The notes: generated from the letters alone by a model not told the origin. Shown: positions 1 to 10,514, numbered from the stretch's first letter. The stretch: 64,000 bases of DNA from Tethya wilhelma (GCA_964030475.1 CAXIPT010000010.1:2900366-2964365); one strand, 5' to 3'. Numbers and translations: made by a program.

Positions 1-777
1 ACCACCTACCTGACTTGTTACGCAAGTTGAAAGGAGATTAACTTTGTATTTCTCTGTTGCTCCATAGCACCTGCTGTTACTGTGATGATTCTGTCTCCAT
101 TGATCAAAGTGTAGCTCCCAGTATTCCTGATTACAGTTCATTGCATGACACAATTAATGCATTCAAGAGCAGTTTGGAAGTTACAGAAGATCCAAGTTCG
201 ACACATTGAGCAGAACACTAGCGAGCAGAGAAACTCCTCACTCTGGTACTCAAGTCAGATGATATCGTATAACAGCTTCGAATTTTGGATCAGTTCTCTC
301 AACAAAAGATAGCACTCCTCCAGATAGTTTGGTTTTGAGAATCATCAGACCAAAATGTTATCAACAGTTGCTACAGAATATGGGATAGAGAAGGAACCGA
401 CTGCCATCACAGAGTACGTTGCATATCAGCACAACCGTGGCCACTCTGAACTATCAGTTAGTCCTTCTGGATTTCTTATATGCCAATCACATCCATTTTT
501 AGGAGCTTCGCCTGATGGGGCTGTGTATGACCCATCTAATCACTCTGAACCTTTTGGTTTTTTGGAAGTCAAGTGTCCATACATAGCCAGGATGCTTACA
601 CCTACAGGCGCATGTACTATTTCTGGATTCTGTTGTACAGCAGATAAAGTATCGGGACAGCTGTACTTGAAAGAAAACCATGCATACTTTGCTCAAATTC
701 AGTTACAAATGGCGATTGGACAGCGTCCATGGTGTGACTTCTGTATTTGTGACTGTGGTACAAGCTGTCTCCTGTAA
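1..777 (+). pseudogene. YqaJ/lambda-exonuclease-like gene, 3' part
   Basis: The open frame from 355 to 777 (140 codons) shows the YqaJ viral-recombinase/lambda-exonuclease-type nuclease fold by motif: GASPDG, then LEVKCP about 30 residues on, then AQIQLQMAIG. These match the family's D...(D/E)xK...Q metal-binding pattern, expected to cut or resect duplex DNA. The 1-354 stretch is the preceding part of the same gene, almost identical to 7833-8200 but broken by small indels. The gene enters the window already under way and reading is lost after CDCG at about 765. In the paired copy the same gene carries a SWIM zinc finger upstream. The nuclease family is clear; whether it belongs to a transposon is inference from its several copies. 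Confidence 0.75.
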
Positions 778-904
778 CTCAAAAAGTTGGTTTCAGGCAC
801 AGGGTCCATCTTAGCCTGCTTGCAAGCTTGGACGTATTGTTTGTGGACACTTTAAAGGTACAAATGTGATCATAATTCATTATGCCGTTATAACACAATT
901 TGTA

Positions 905-1338
905 TTTGTATACCTTGATTGTAGTACATGTTGGTAGAAGTTTGATGTCGTCTCTTTTGTAGCCTGGAACACGACCTGGCAGTAGGAGGGCATGCTCTTA
1001 TGCATAGTTTTCAAGAAATTTCACCACGTGTTTGATGTCTTCTATGGACCTCGCATTGTGTGGAAGCCTCTTGGTGATTCCGTGCTCCCTAAGCTAGATA
1101 CCATGTTCAAGGTAGTTCTTCTTCAGTTGTTTTAATCTCCAACTCCCTGTATAAATGTCAGTACAGCCTTCAGTGATCCTTTATGCATTCCCAAACACAG
1201 TCTAACTAAAGCACACTGTAGACGTTTGCTCTTGACACAGATGCTCAAAGGATGATCTATAGTGTACAGACACTCCAACATGTCATTTGTGCCGGCATGT
1301 AATGATGCATCAGATACGCAAAACATCCATATGCGCAC
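905..1338 (-). pseudogene. Decayed fragment of an unnamed transposase-like gene
   Basis: On the minus strand a coding-like reading runs through two in-frame stops. It contains REHGITKRLPHNARSIED, then a stretch beginning HVVKFLENYA, then LLLPGRVPGYKRDDIKLLPT. The motifs resemble a multi-copy protein family I recall from cnidarian and fish genomes, but I cannot name it. The 68-codon open frame at 1132-1338 may be its upstream part in another frame. No start, splice signal or downstream catalytic region is visible here. It lies between the YqaJ remnant and a CA-repeat tract. Confidence 0.4.
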
Positions 1339-1426
1339 ATGCTAACACACTAGATAAAAGAACACGTACACCTGCACAAACATAGTCTCGATTTACGTTT
1401 CTTGTAAAAGTTTTTAAATTATACTT

Positions 1427-1584
1427 CACACACACACACACACACACACACTCTCACTCACACACTCATAAGCACACGCACTCTCATACATATACACTAA
1501 CACTCATAAAGCACACACACACACACACGCACTCACATACACTCACATTCACTCACAAACAAGCACACACACACACACACACAC
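1427..1584. repeat. CA-rich microsatellite, target of the RAG1-like insertion
   Basis: Impure (CA)n tract. A related CA-rich tract resumes after 6030, so the RAG1-like element sits inside it. This makes the target-site duplication ambiguous. Confidence 0.9.
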
Positions 1585-1611
1585 CACGGGTGTTTCAAAC
1601 CGGCACTTAGT
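1585..1611 (+). repeat. Left terminal repeat of RAG1-like element
   Basis: CACGGGT at 1585-1591, a 12-nt spacer at 1592-1603, then CACTTAGT at 1604-1611. The first three bases CAC match the RSS/Transib heptamer start. Confidence 0.75.
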
Positions 1612-2042
1612 CTTTAATTAGAACATTACGGTACACGTAATTAATATTCATAGCACTTAGCAACGTAAACTCATTACCGCATCAAGTGGTTGCTATATAT
1701 ACTTGTGATTGTCAGTACCATTTACAGTCAAAACAATGTTCTAAAAATAACAAATAACCTTCCTATACTACAACTAGCGAGCGTGCGCAGTTACAGCGCG
1801 CATAGTAAACAATTGCGCACGGTGGACAGCTGCACTGCTTTTACAAATCTTTTGAACAGCACATCCTCTTTTGTGGTGTCTTGGGTTTCCAGCAGTTTTC
1901 TTTGATCTGAATTCAGCATTACCAGATTGAACCAATGTAAGTGGATAAAAAAAATGTACATAAACAATTACACTTATTTTTTGCAAGGAATTGTACCTAC
2001 TCAAAAAACCGCGAATAATTTAATGTTTTAAAACCATGCCAG
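1612..2042 (+). promoter_or_regulatory. 5' noncoding region of RAG1-like element
   Basis: No convincing coding sequence. The short open frames here have no recognisable motif. It contains a second GCACTTAGCAACGTA block at about 1650, and the same 15-mer recurs near 61091. The promoter presumably lies here, but I see no clear TATA box. Confidence 0.35.
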
Positions 2043-5000
2043 ATGGCAGAATCACCAGAGAGTGTCCATCAAAGGAGACTAGAGACATTGTGCAGGGTGT
2101 GTGGGCAGAATATGAAGTACAGCAAGACTGTGTATCTTTGCAGCAACCACGAAGATGACCTGTTATCTGTGTTCCACCTTGACACAACTGGTGATACTGC
2201 TACAGTTCATCCTCGTCATTTCTGTGCGAGGTGCCGAAGTGTCCTGTACAAAGCTAAGAAAGCAGTCGAGAAAGGAAAAGTGTACATACATAGTGTAGAT
2301 CCACATCAGTGGGTTGAACATGACTTAACTGATTGTACTGTCTGTATTCATTCTGTGGGAGGTAGACCGAAGAAACAGAGGAAAAATAGAGGTCGACCAA
2401 GTTCTACTAGTAACCACAGCGCCATCAATGATATTATGAAATGCTCACCACCTAGCTTCTTTCCTAGCAATGGTGATAACCAATCACCATATGCTATTCC
2501 CCAATCATCTGGACTGTGTTGTGAAGACGTTGAGTGTTGTATATGTACAATGCTTCTAGATCAACCAGTTCAGTTATCCTGTGGACCTGTCGTGTGTCAA
2601 TCTTGTATCTGTAGATTAGTACACACAAGATAATAGACTATTGTACCATATTTATTTAGATAAATTCACATACTTTGGCATGGCTTAGGTGGATTGAATC
2701 ACATGAAGTTGGTAACTGTCCATGTTGTTACCTGGCACACCCCTTTTCCATCCGGAAACCAAGTGATCTCATCCTTTGAGTTCTAGGAAGAGTGCTTGTC
2801 GAGTGCTCCAGTTGTCACCGTATGGTACGCTGTGAAGATTTGATACAACATGTTACCAGTGAGTGTAAGAAAGTCAGCCCATCTGACCTGATGGTGGCAG
2901 ATGTTCTCTCCCAGCCGTTAACAACACCAACCACCTTCACTGAACGACGCCTAGCATCAAATCTGGTGAGACGGATGATGTCAGGAAGCTCACAAGATAC
3001 TGTTCAGATCTCCACTGGTGGACAAGTAAGCCAAGAGTTAGCTATGTAAATAGTCAGGGTTGTGCATTAATTAGAAAACCAAAACATAATGCAGCCACTC
3101 ACATTGGTCCATGTACCAACACCCCGTGTATCATCTGGCACTGCTAGTTCCAGAACTGTACATAGAAGAACTGTTGAACTTCACACAATCCTCACCATCA
3201 TCAGTAAAGATCTAACAGCTCAGGTACAGAATGAAGTGAAGGCCCTCACACGAGAGGAACGACAAGAGCTCTTGACCAGTGTTGGTATCACCATTGATAT
3301 CCCTCCAGAGCAAGGATTAGCTATGAAGGCAGATCTGGCTATACCTTGGAACAAGCTGTGTACAATACGGAGGTACATTATACATTTAAATACCTTATAA
3401 TGTAAGTAAACTTGTTACACTTACCATTCATAATCTGAAAGATGGCTGATGAGCTTCAACATCAATGTGGCAAGTGAGAGTAAATTGCGACGACGAGCAG
3501 AGGACATAGTCACCGACAACATCCAAGGTGAGGCTGCTCCTTTCACCTTTGCACTCAAGGGAGGTGGAGAGGAAATCAGAGGAGCAGCATTGGTATATGT
3601 TTCCTCTCTGAAGGACAAGCTTTTTCAGTTGCTGGAGAAGAATAGCAAGTAAAACACTAGCTAACTACAATAATTATAATAAGCAATAGTTACTGATACT
3701 TTGTCTGTAGCCTGAAGAACTTGACTTGGCACGAGGAAGTGATTCCAAATGACGAGATTTGGATCAAGATTGGTGGTGACAAAGGAGGAAGTTCATTTAA
3801 AATGAACTTCCAAATTGTCAATGTAAAGTCACCAAATAGTGTCAGCAACACTTGTGTCTTCACAGCATTCCAGGCTACGGACACTCTCACCAATTTACAT
3901 GTGGCACTTGATCGCTATAAGGAGCAGCTGGACGCCTTGCAGACAACACAGTGGAGGTTAGCTATGAAAGAAGGAAAATTAGTACATATTAGTTCACATA
4001 CTTACTATATCCTCAACAGAGACCTACAAATTCGTGTGTTTCTGTGTGGGGACTATGAGTTTTTGTGTCGACTCTATGGGATTAGTGGTGCAACTGGTAT
4101 GTCCTGGATTAAAATGTACAAAAAGCATAGAAATGCACAACTTCACTCTTATAGGACGTCACTGCTGCTTATGGTGCCACATTCAGCAAGAGCAACTTAA
4201 GACCACACCTTTGCCAGCAGTAACTGTAAGCCGTACACTTGACACCATCAAGAGTGACAATCAACGACTGCTGGAGGGAACATCAAGAAGGTGAAGGAAT
4301 TTAATAATGCTCTGTTTCCTCCATTTTTCGACATCTCTCTTGACCAGGTATATATAGACAACGAGACAACATATATAGTCTAGACATACTACACTGAGTA
4401 CATGTACCTTGTAGGTTTGTATGCCAGGATTGCATATATCCCTTGGCATATACTACCGCCTCTTTGTCCTTCTGGAGGAGGCTTGTCACCAACTTGACCT
4501 GAAACTGGCAGCTGCTTCCAAGCAAGACGATACTCTACATTCCTTTCGCCTCTATTCTACTGCACTGTTCAAGGTCACTGAACTAGAGGAAGAAAAGACA
4601 CATTACATGGAAGAGGCTACAGCAGCAGAGCAGTTGAGTACCTTTCTTGCTGTGAGAGGGATGGATGCTAGTCAGGTAGAGTATTGTCGGCAGGAGCTTA
4701 GGCGCAAGATTGAGCCCCTGGTTAGTAAAAAAAAAAACACACACACACACGTACACACCATGGTAAAATGTCAGTTACAACAATTCAACTATAGGAAAGT
4801 CAGATACAACACGAGACAGCCACAATTCGAAAGGGATTCACTCTTCAGGAAGGGCCATTCGTGAAGTCCCTTGATGACGCTCTTGCATCTTTCAACGTTG
4901 AAAGGCAGGCTTATTATGGTGGTACCTTTGTAGGGAACCATGTTCACCGAGCTCTGAAGGTACTATACTTCAAAATAGTACTATCAACTTACCAGTTTGT

Positions 5001-5557
5001 TGTTTGACCACAGAAACAAAATATCAAGACACTGTGTACTGCACCAGTGCATGTTGCTCAACAACGGTGCTCAGATCTTGTAGATGAGGCTGAAGCAGTA
5101 CGAGACCGTTTCCAGACTGCCTTTGAGTTTTTTGCTAGCTGTCATAATATATATGATGGAAAGAAACTCACTCCTGAGGCCATAGAGAAGCTCAGTAAGT
5201 TCACAATAATTTCACAACACACAATGTCTAAGTATAATCCAATTACCTTGAATTACAGAAACGAATGTAGCCCAGTTCATGAGGTACTATCGCCAGCATT
5301 TCCCCAACGCTTCTGTAATACCAAAGATGCACATTTTGGAGTGCCATGTGCCAACTTGGATCGAGAAGTGGGGTGTTGGTCTGGGCTTAATGGGAGAGCA
5401 AGGAGCCGAGAGCATACATGCGTCTTTCAACAGCATTGAACGGTCTTATACGAACATGCCAAATAAAGTAGACAGATTGTTGAGGGTCATGCAAGAGCAT
5501 CATCTCCGGCAGGCAACCTTTCTTTGGTGCCTGCTCCAAAGAAAAGGAAAACCCTAG
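2043..5557 (+). pseudogene. RAG1-like transposase, nine exons, lightly damaged
   Basis: Exons inferred from frame and GT/AG: 2043-2630, about 2690-3025, 3095-3372, 3442-3648, 3711-3956, 4020-4096, 4155-4348, about 4416-4725, then 4797 onward with further introns near 4960 and 5193. N-terminus: CRVCG, then HPRHFCARC, then W..H..C.VC, the pattern of the RAG1 N-terminal zinc region. A RING follows (CCICTMLLDQPVQLSCG ... CPCC), then a CSSCH zinc knuckle. Core: Asp at 3778 (IGGDKGG) with a PNS block after it, Asp at 4051 (GDYEFL) followed by SGATGRHCCLWC, and Glu at 5396 or 5408 (GEQGAESIH). These line up in order with human RAG1 D600, D708 with the C727/C730 zinc pair, and E962. Damage: in-frame TGA at 2777, a one-base shift near 4280, and a frame slip before PKKRK at the C-terminus. 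Confidence 0.8.
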
Positions 5558-5991
5558 AGTAACTGTAGAGTACACAGATAATCATTATGATGAATAATCA
5601 ATAATTTACCAGCTACTTCATGTCACCAAAAAATAGTTTCAAAAAATAAGTGTAGCTACAAACTACAACTCACCAGAAACTTCAATCCAAGTAGAAGCGC
5701 TACCACAGTTACTGTTCCCTTGAAAACTGTTTCTTGGGAGCTACAGCCTTTCCAAGCGAATGGGTCACAAGGAGATTGGTTCGCTTCTGGGACTGTATCT
5801 CAGCTTGAGAAGGTGCTAAAAACTCCAAACAAAGACGAACTGGTTCAGCAAGGACGAGCGCTTTTACCCACGTGGTAGCCTACCACGTGTTTTAAACAGT
5901 ATTCATAGAGCGCACGTTTAAAGCTGAGCTTGCAGTTGCTATGGGTCAGTAGGATGCGTTGCTATGCGCAGTTCAATTTTTCGCTTCCGGA
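5558..5991 (+). other. 3' noncoding part of RAG1-like element
   Basis: No gene. A one-base slip in the last codons would extend the protein to end PKKRKTLE, an SV40-type nuclear localisation sequence. The region also holds the palindrome at 5869-5889. Confidence 0.5.
5869..5889. repeat. Perfect palindrome CACGTGGTAG-C-CTACCACGTG
   Basis: Two exact 10-bp arms around one base, each carrying an E-box-like CACGTG. It lies about 140 bp inside the right end of the element and could be a subterminal protein site or a hairpin. Confidence 0.8.
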
Positions 5992-6030
5992 ACTAAGTGG
6001 CACATGGCCATACGGCGCGAAACACCCGTG
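5992..6030 (-). repeat. Right terminal repeat of RAG1-like element
   Basis: Read inward on the minus strand from 6030: CACGGGT, a 24-nt spacer, then CACTTAGT. The terminal 12 bases are identical to the left end. Confidence 0.75.
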
Positions 6031-6070
6031 ACACATACACACATTCGCAAACACACACTCACAAACNAAC

Positions 6071-6231
6071 GGTCGGTATATTTGAGCTCATATCTCCAAA
6101 ACTATAGCGCCTAGCCGCTTCAAATTTGGAAAATAGCTAGCTGCAATGACGTAGATTACAATGCAAGTGCTATCTCAAAATTCGCATATTACTACATCTG
6201 GTCGGTTTTCCAAAATTCGGTCACATATATG
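6071..6231 (+). repeat. Dispersed repeat, second copy at 61141-61301
   Basis: About 160 bp, same orientation and near-identical in both places, from GGTCGGTATATTTGAGCTC to CAAAATTCGGTCACATATA. Both copies lie near a SWIM/YqaJ gene. It starts just after an N at 6067. Confidence 0.8.
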
Positions 6232-6943
6232 CTATCAGCATGGCAGTATCAAAGTTTTGGCAGCACTGATCATATAGCCTCAGGAGGCAGGGCTGTTTCT
6301 TAGATTCTACTGGCTTTTCTCATCTTCTCATGGTTACAACAGTTACTATATATAAGTGCAACTAAGTATTCACCTCATAAACATTGAAGACTAAAATGTT
6401 ACAGAGAGTTTTGCACAACCAGAAATCTTCAGGTAAAGCAGGAGGCCACGAATATTCCGATTCCAAATAACGCACACTTGTCTATCTGGAAAAGGTCGTC
6501 ATTTTGCAGTTTCAAGTAGCTTATGAATTATGCATGAGTGTAGAAATGAATGGCGGCTATACAGAGAAGGTGCTTTTGCCCTTGTATCTAGCGACTCAAT
6601 GAGAGACATGAAAAAACGATGCCAAAAGGACCTGAAGACAAAGAAACCACGAATATTCGTTCAAGAATCAGCTTCTGAAAGTGAGCGCTCTTTGAGAAAA
6701 GTCGTGCCAAGATAGAAGAAGAAGAAGAAGAAGATGGAGATGTTTGGCATACTTTAGTTTGGTACTTTATCGATGGTTTTAGACCATGTTTTTGGCCTCA
6801 TTAGAAAGAGAATGAGCTAAATAGTAACTTAAGAAGTCTTTTAGTGCCAAGCGCTCAGTTTTTGCAGAGTTATTTGCGTGAATATTTGTATTGCGCTAAT
6901 AGGGCATCCGTGCCATTCCTATGTACCCAGTACACCGGACTGG
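6232..6943 (+). mobile_element. Family B nonautonomous element, copy 1
   Basis: About 710 bp with relatives at 25470, 30770, 31476, and reversed at 22246, 34125 and 60322. The right end is ATGTACCCAGTAC plus an imperfect palindrome. It abuts the YqaJ exon at 6945, so it truncated that gene. A 61-codon frame at 6530-6715 recurs in the 25470 copy but is broken in others, so coding is doubtful. Confidence 0.65.
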
Positions 6944-6944
6944 G

Positions 6945-7490
6945 AACAAGAAATACATCTCTCTTGCTGAAGTTGGACAACAAGTTGCTCGACCAGGGCC
7001 ACCATCTCCTCCTCTTACAGAATGGAAACTGGTCTCTGAAGCCACGTGTAAAGTAAACAAATATTAGCGTAACTGAAGTGAGATATTTTAATTTTTAACA
7101 AGAGGAATATGAATACCAACGTCTTGCTGCTTTTTTTCCCCTTCATTTTATATTCCTACTAAGTTTGGTATATACTTACCTTGCTGGACATTTGGGCTAT
7201 TATGGTGACCAGGGTGCTTTTAGGGCACTTGCGCGAAGATACACTCTTTCGGCTTCTGGGAGATTACAACAAATGGAAGTGAATGTGTCGCACCTAGCTT
7301 ACTGTCATGTTCGCTGTCAGATAAAGCCTTCTATGAAGCAGGGTTTGTAAACTGTGTATATGCTTTTGGGGAGAGAAGGAGAACTAGCAACCATTTGCTC
7401 AGCTACTTGTGAATGTACTGCAGGGTATGTTCATCATTTTTTTTAATATATACATCACACACTTGTACACTCTCTCACACACACACACAC

Positions 7491-7528
<38 letters not shown>

Positions 7529-8200
7529 ACACACAAAGTGAGTCAGCTAGTTGCACTCATGTATCAGCTGTTCTTCATGCTCTTTCAAGCCTCCATCCTT
7601 CATCATTCAATCTCAAGCCTAATGTGCACCTGCTGAAGAATGTGCCGAAGATGAGATTCCAGTCAACTCACTAGCTTGTCAGTGGAAGCCACCAAAGAAA
7701 CGTAAACACAGGTCAATGCTTATGTCAGAAGCTGTCTTCCAGAAACACGATTTCTGTAAGCCTGAGAAAAGAATCATGAAACCAATTGAAGATTTTGATC
7801 CCAGACCACCCGAGTTTAGAGGAACAGCTAAAGACCACCTACTTGACTTGTTACGCAAGTTGAAAGGAGAACAACTTTGTATTTCTCTGTTGCTTGATAG
7901 CACCTGCTGTTACTGGGATGATTCTGTCTCCATTGATCAAAGTGTAGCTCCCAGTATTCCTGATTACAGTTCATTGCGTGACACAATTAAAATAGTTTGG
8001 AAGTTACAGAAGATCAAGCTCGACACATTGAGCAGAACACTAGCGAACAGAGAAACTCCTCACTCTGGTACTCAGTCAGAGATATCGTATAACAGCTTCG
8101 AATTTTGGATCAGTTCTCTCAAGAAAAGATAGCACTCCTCCAGATAGTTTGGTTTTGAGAATCATCAGACCAAGAATGTTCTCAACAGTTGCTACAGAAT
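6945..8200 (+). pseudogene. SWIM zinc-finger/YqaJ exonuclease gene, second copy, broken
   Basis: Segments in order: 6945-7052 reads KKYISLAEVGQQVARPGPP, matching the minus-strand gene at 61384-61843. 7053-7123 is inverted relative to that copy. 7185-7428 leads into CECTAG, half of a SWIM CxCx(n)CxH finger. An intron with a CA microsatellite runs 7429-7537. ASCTHVSA completes the SWIM finger. 7716-8132 (138 codons) is the linker before the nuclease domain and is near-identical to window positions 1-354. A frame change lies near 7640. The gene stops at TEYG, where a MITE has inserted; the copy at 355 continues uninterrupted into the nuclease domain. SWIM fingers bind nucleic acid or protein, and YqaJ is a 5'-3' exonuclease family. 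The combined role is not known to me. Confidence 0.7.
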
Positions 8201-8391
8201 ATGGGAAAACAAGTGAAAAAAACATTGGAAATGTAATGAGACATAGGAATGGCCAAATCGTAAAAAAGAAAGCAAACAAGATTGAATAGCTGTTTGAGTG
8301 TGTGCAGAATCATTCCTGTGTGGGCTGCATGTAGTACTCTCTTTCCATGTTGAGTCCCTAATTTTGCCCATAGGAATAATTCTTTACACAT
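8201..8391 (+). mobile_element. Family A fold-back MITE inserted in YqaJ gene, cut short
   Basis: Begins with the conserved CATTGGAAATGTAATGAGAC and contains AGGAATGGCCAAATCGTAAA, like the complete copy at 25138-25408. The second arm is missing: the sequence changes at the N at 8392. Confidence 0.75.
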
Positions 8392-8392
8392 N

Positions 8393-8984
8393 GATCTTAG
8401 TGCATTGAGTGTATCAGATGAAAAGGAAAGGAGATAGTCCATGAATGACTGAGAGGTGAGTTTTATTCTTTAATTTGTTGAACTTTGGACAGAAGTGAAA
8501 GGATTAGTCCAATTACAAGAAGTGAAGCAAACAATATAATAGTGGTGTACTTGAATACAGGGAAATCAATAGTTGCTCCTTCCCAAAGACAAAGTAAAAA
8601 CTTATCTATGTTGAAAAAAATCCAAACGTATGTAAAATAGGAAAGTATTGCCTTATTTTCTCACTGTTGATTTTGTTGTTTAGTGTAATAGTACTCAAAA
8701 CTTAGCTGAAAAAGATAAACCCATTTATGTTGCCTGATGTAAAGCTAATGTTGAATGCTATGATAACAATGAAGAGAATAACTGTTGGGACAATCTCTGA
8801 AAGGATGTAGAATAGAATACCAAGTTTACAAAATTGGTTGTGTTTACACTCAAAATAGCTTGAATGATAGTAAACTGAATTGTTTCCCTGTCACTCACCA
8901 CAACAATTCCCTTTGTGGTGTTTTCCACACATAATTCATCCTTTGAACTTTCAGAAGATAATTATGTGAACAAGTACAAAAAAC
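8393..8984. other. No gene seen
   Basis: AT-rich, no open frame with recognisable motifs and no repeat matched elsewhere in the window. Confidence 0.5.
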
Positions 8985-9210
8985 ATTAGAAATGTAATGC
9001 AAACATAGGAATGGCCAAATCGTAAAAAAGTGAGCAAACAAGATAGAAATGGTTGTCAGATTGAGCGAGTTCATTTCACTGTGTCACCTATGTTCATATC
9101 CCTAGATTGTAGACACAGGAATGAACTCGCTCAATCTGACAACCATTTCTATCTTGTTTGCTCACTTTTTTACGATTTGGCCATTCCTATGTTTGCATTA
9201 CATTTCTAAT
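8985..9210. mobile_element. Fold-back MITE (A-related) with perfect 90-bp arms
   Basis: Arm 8985-9074 is the exact reverse complement of 9121-9210, with a 46-bp loop. A degenerate relative lies at 22890-23150. The second arm ends at the N at 9211, before the expected terminal bases. Confidence 0.85.
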
Positions 9211-9211
9211 N

Positions 9212-9691
9212 GGCAGGGACCATATCACACTGACAGACACTATACCGCTACTACTCCTACAAATGCTGAAATTCATTAAGTGTTGAATGGGTAGGACTAA
9301 GAAGTAGACTACACGGAAAAGTAATGGCTGTTGATGTTTCTACACAAGCAGCTGCCGCCTCCTACCATTTCTTTCCACCGAGAAAGACCAGTGACAAGGT
9401 CCTTGGCTCATTCAAGTGCTGGCCAATGAAATTATTTTCATACAGACTGTAAGAATTTCAACTCAATATTGTATTCTAATGATGAGTATTTTTGTTTGGT
9501 ATGTTCTGAACTTTGTAGTCAAATACCATTGTAACCAGATGTAATGTGATTAAGAATTGATTTTGTAGTATAGCTAATGTGTGTGCTTAATTTTTGTCAT
9601 TTTGAGCTCACAGTCAATGTACATGTGATTATTTACGAAGACATTGTCAAGTTTATTACATGATATACAATGTTTCACTTCACTCTGTAAC
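9212..9691. other. No gene seen
   Basis: AT-rich. The first bases (GGCAGGGACC...) do not continue the adjacent MITE. No coding signal. Confidence 0.5.
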
Positions 9692-10514
9692 AATAGTCCT
9701 TTTCACGTAAAGCAAAAGAATTTCGCTGGCCCGTTAATGAAGTGTGACGTCACGGCTGGGGTACATTCATCCGCCACATGTGCAAAATTGAGCGCTGCGT
9801 ATTTCCGCGTGCATACCGTATATTCTAAATATGAGAGATGCAAAGAAAAGTTCAAAGCAAGCTCTTTCCAATGCAAAAAGAACCAGGACGGTCAGACGCT
9901 CAGAAGCAAAGCTACAATATCCACTGGTTTTGTACTTATTTTGGCTTATATCTTGAGAGAGAAAATATTCTAAAGTCTCTAAGGTATGTATAGTATGCAA
10001 CAGAATATATTCAAGGCAAAATCACACTTTATCCCTCTTTCTACAGTCCAGAAATAGTACTTAGAGCCCGTCTGTCTTCTTTTTAGCAACGCTCATAGTA
10101 AATAGTCATTCAAATATTTTAGAAACAAACAGAACAGTTAGTATATGCTCTATCACTACTTTTACAACAGTATTGGAGCTATATAGCACTTGTAGAACTT
10201 AACAAAGTCTTTTTTAAGCCTACTTTTGTTCTCAAACCATGGAAATTTTTGCACTTGTAGCTTTGCTTCTGAGTGTCTGACCGTCCTGGTTCTTTTTGCA
10301 TTGGAAAGAGCTTGCTTTGAACTTTTCTTTGCATCTCTCATATTTAGAATATACGGTATACACGCGGAAATACGCAGCGCTCAATTTTGCATATTTCCCC
10401 ATTGACTTCCATACAAAAGTACCCCAAGATGGCGGATGAATGTACCCCAGCCATGACGTCACATGTAATTAGGCGCTAATGAATTCCTTAGAGCTTTACG
10501 TGAAAAGGACTATT
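9692..10514. mobile_element. Family D fold-back element, about 220-bp arms
   Basis: Ends AATAGTCCTTTTCACGTAAAG and its reverse complement. The arms share GACGTCA, GGGGTACATTCATCCGCC, and a long block from ATTGAGCGCTGCGTATTTCC to TCAGAAGCAAAGCTACAA. The right arm has about 40 bp absent from the left. Open frames on both strands are shadows of the palindrome. Confidence 0.8.

Larger units (their letters stand above)
1585..6030 (+). mobile_element. RAG1-like DNA transposon, terminal repeats on both ends
   Basis: The element is bounded by inverted termini beginning CACGGGTGTTTC at 1585 (plus strand) and at 6030 (minus strand), and flanked by ACAC on both sides within a CA tract. It is about 4.45 kb long and holds one spliced gene whose product has RAG1-type N-terminal zinc modules and a DDE core with RAG1-like spacing. 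Invertebrate elements with a RAG1-like N-terminus are known (ProtoRAG, N-RAG-TP); assignment to one of these is inference. No RAG2-like Kelch gene is visible. Confidence 0.8.

Noticed and set aside
1585..6030. A RAG2-like partner gene next to the RAG1-like gene
   Set aside because: No Kelch-type repeats seen on either strand within the element; the space is filled by the one gene and noncoding ends.
7409..7636. 75-codon frame rich in His/Thr
   Set aside because: Produced by a CA microsatellite in an intron of the SWIM/YqaJ gene; the real splice runs 7429-7537.
9644..10462. Two mirrored open frames sharing a Cys/Lys-rich peptide
   Set aside because: Both are readings of the arms of one fold-back element; no independent coding evidence.
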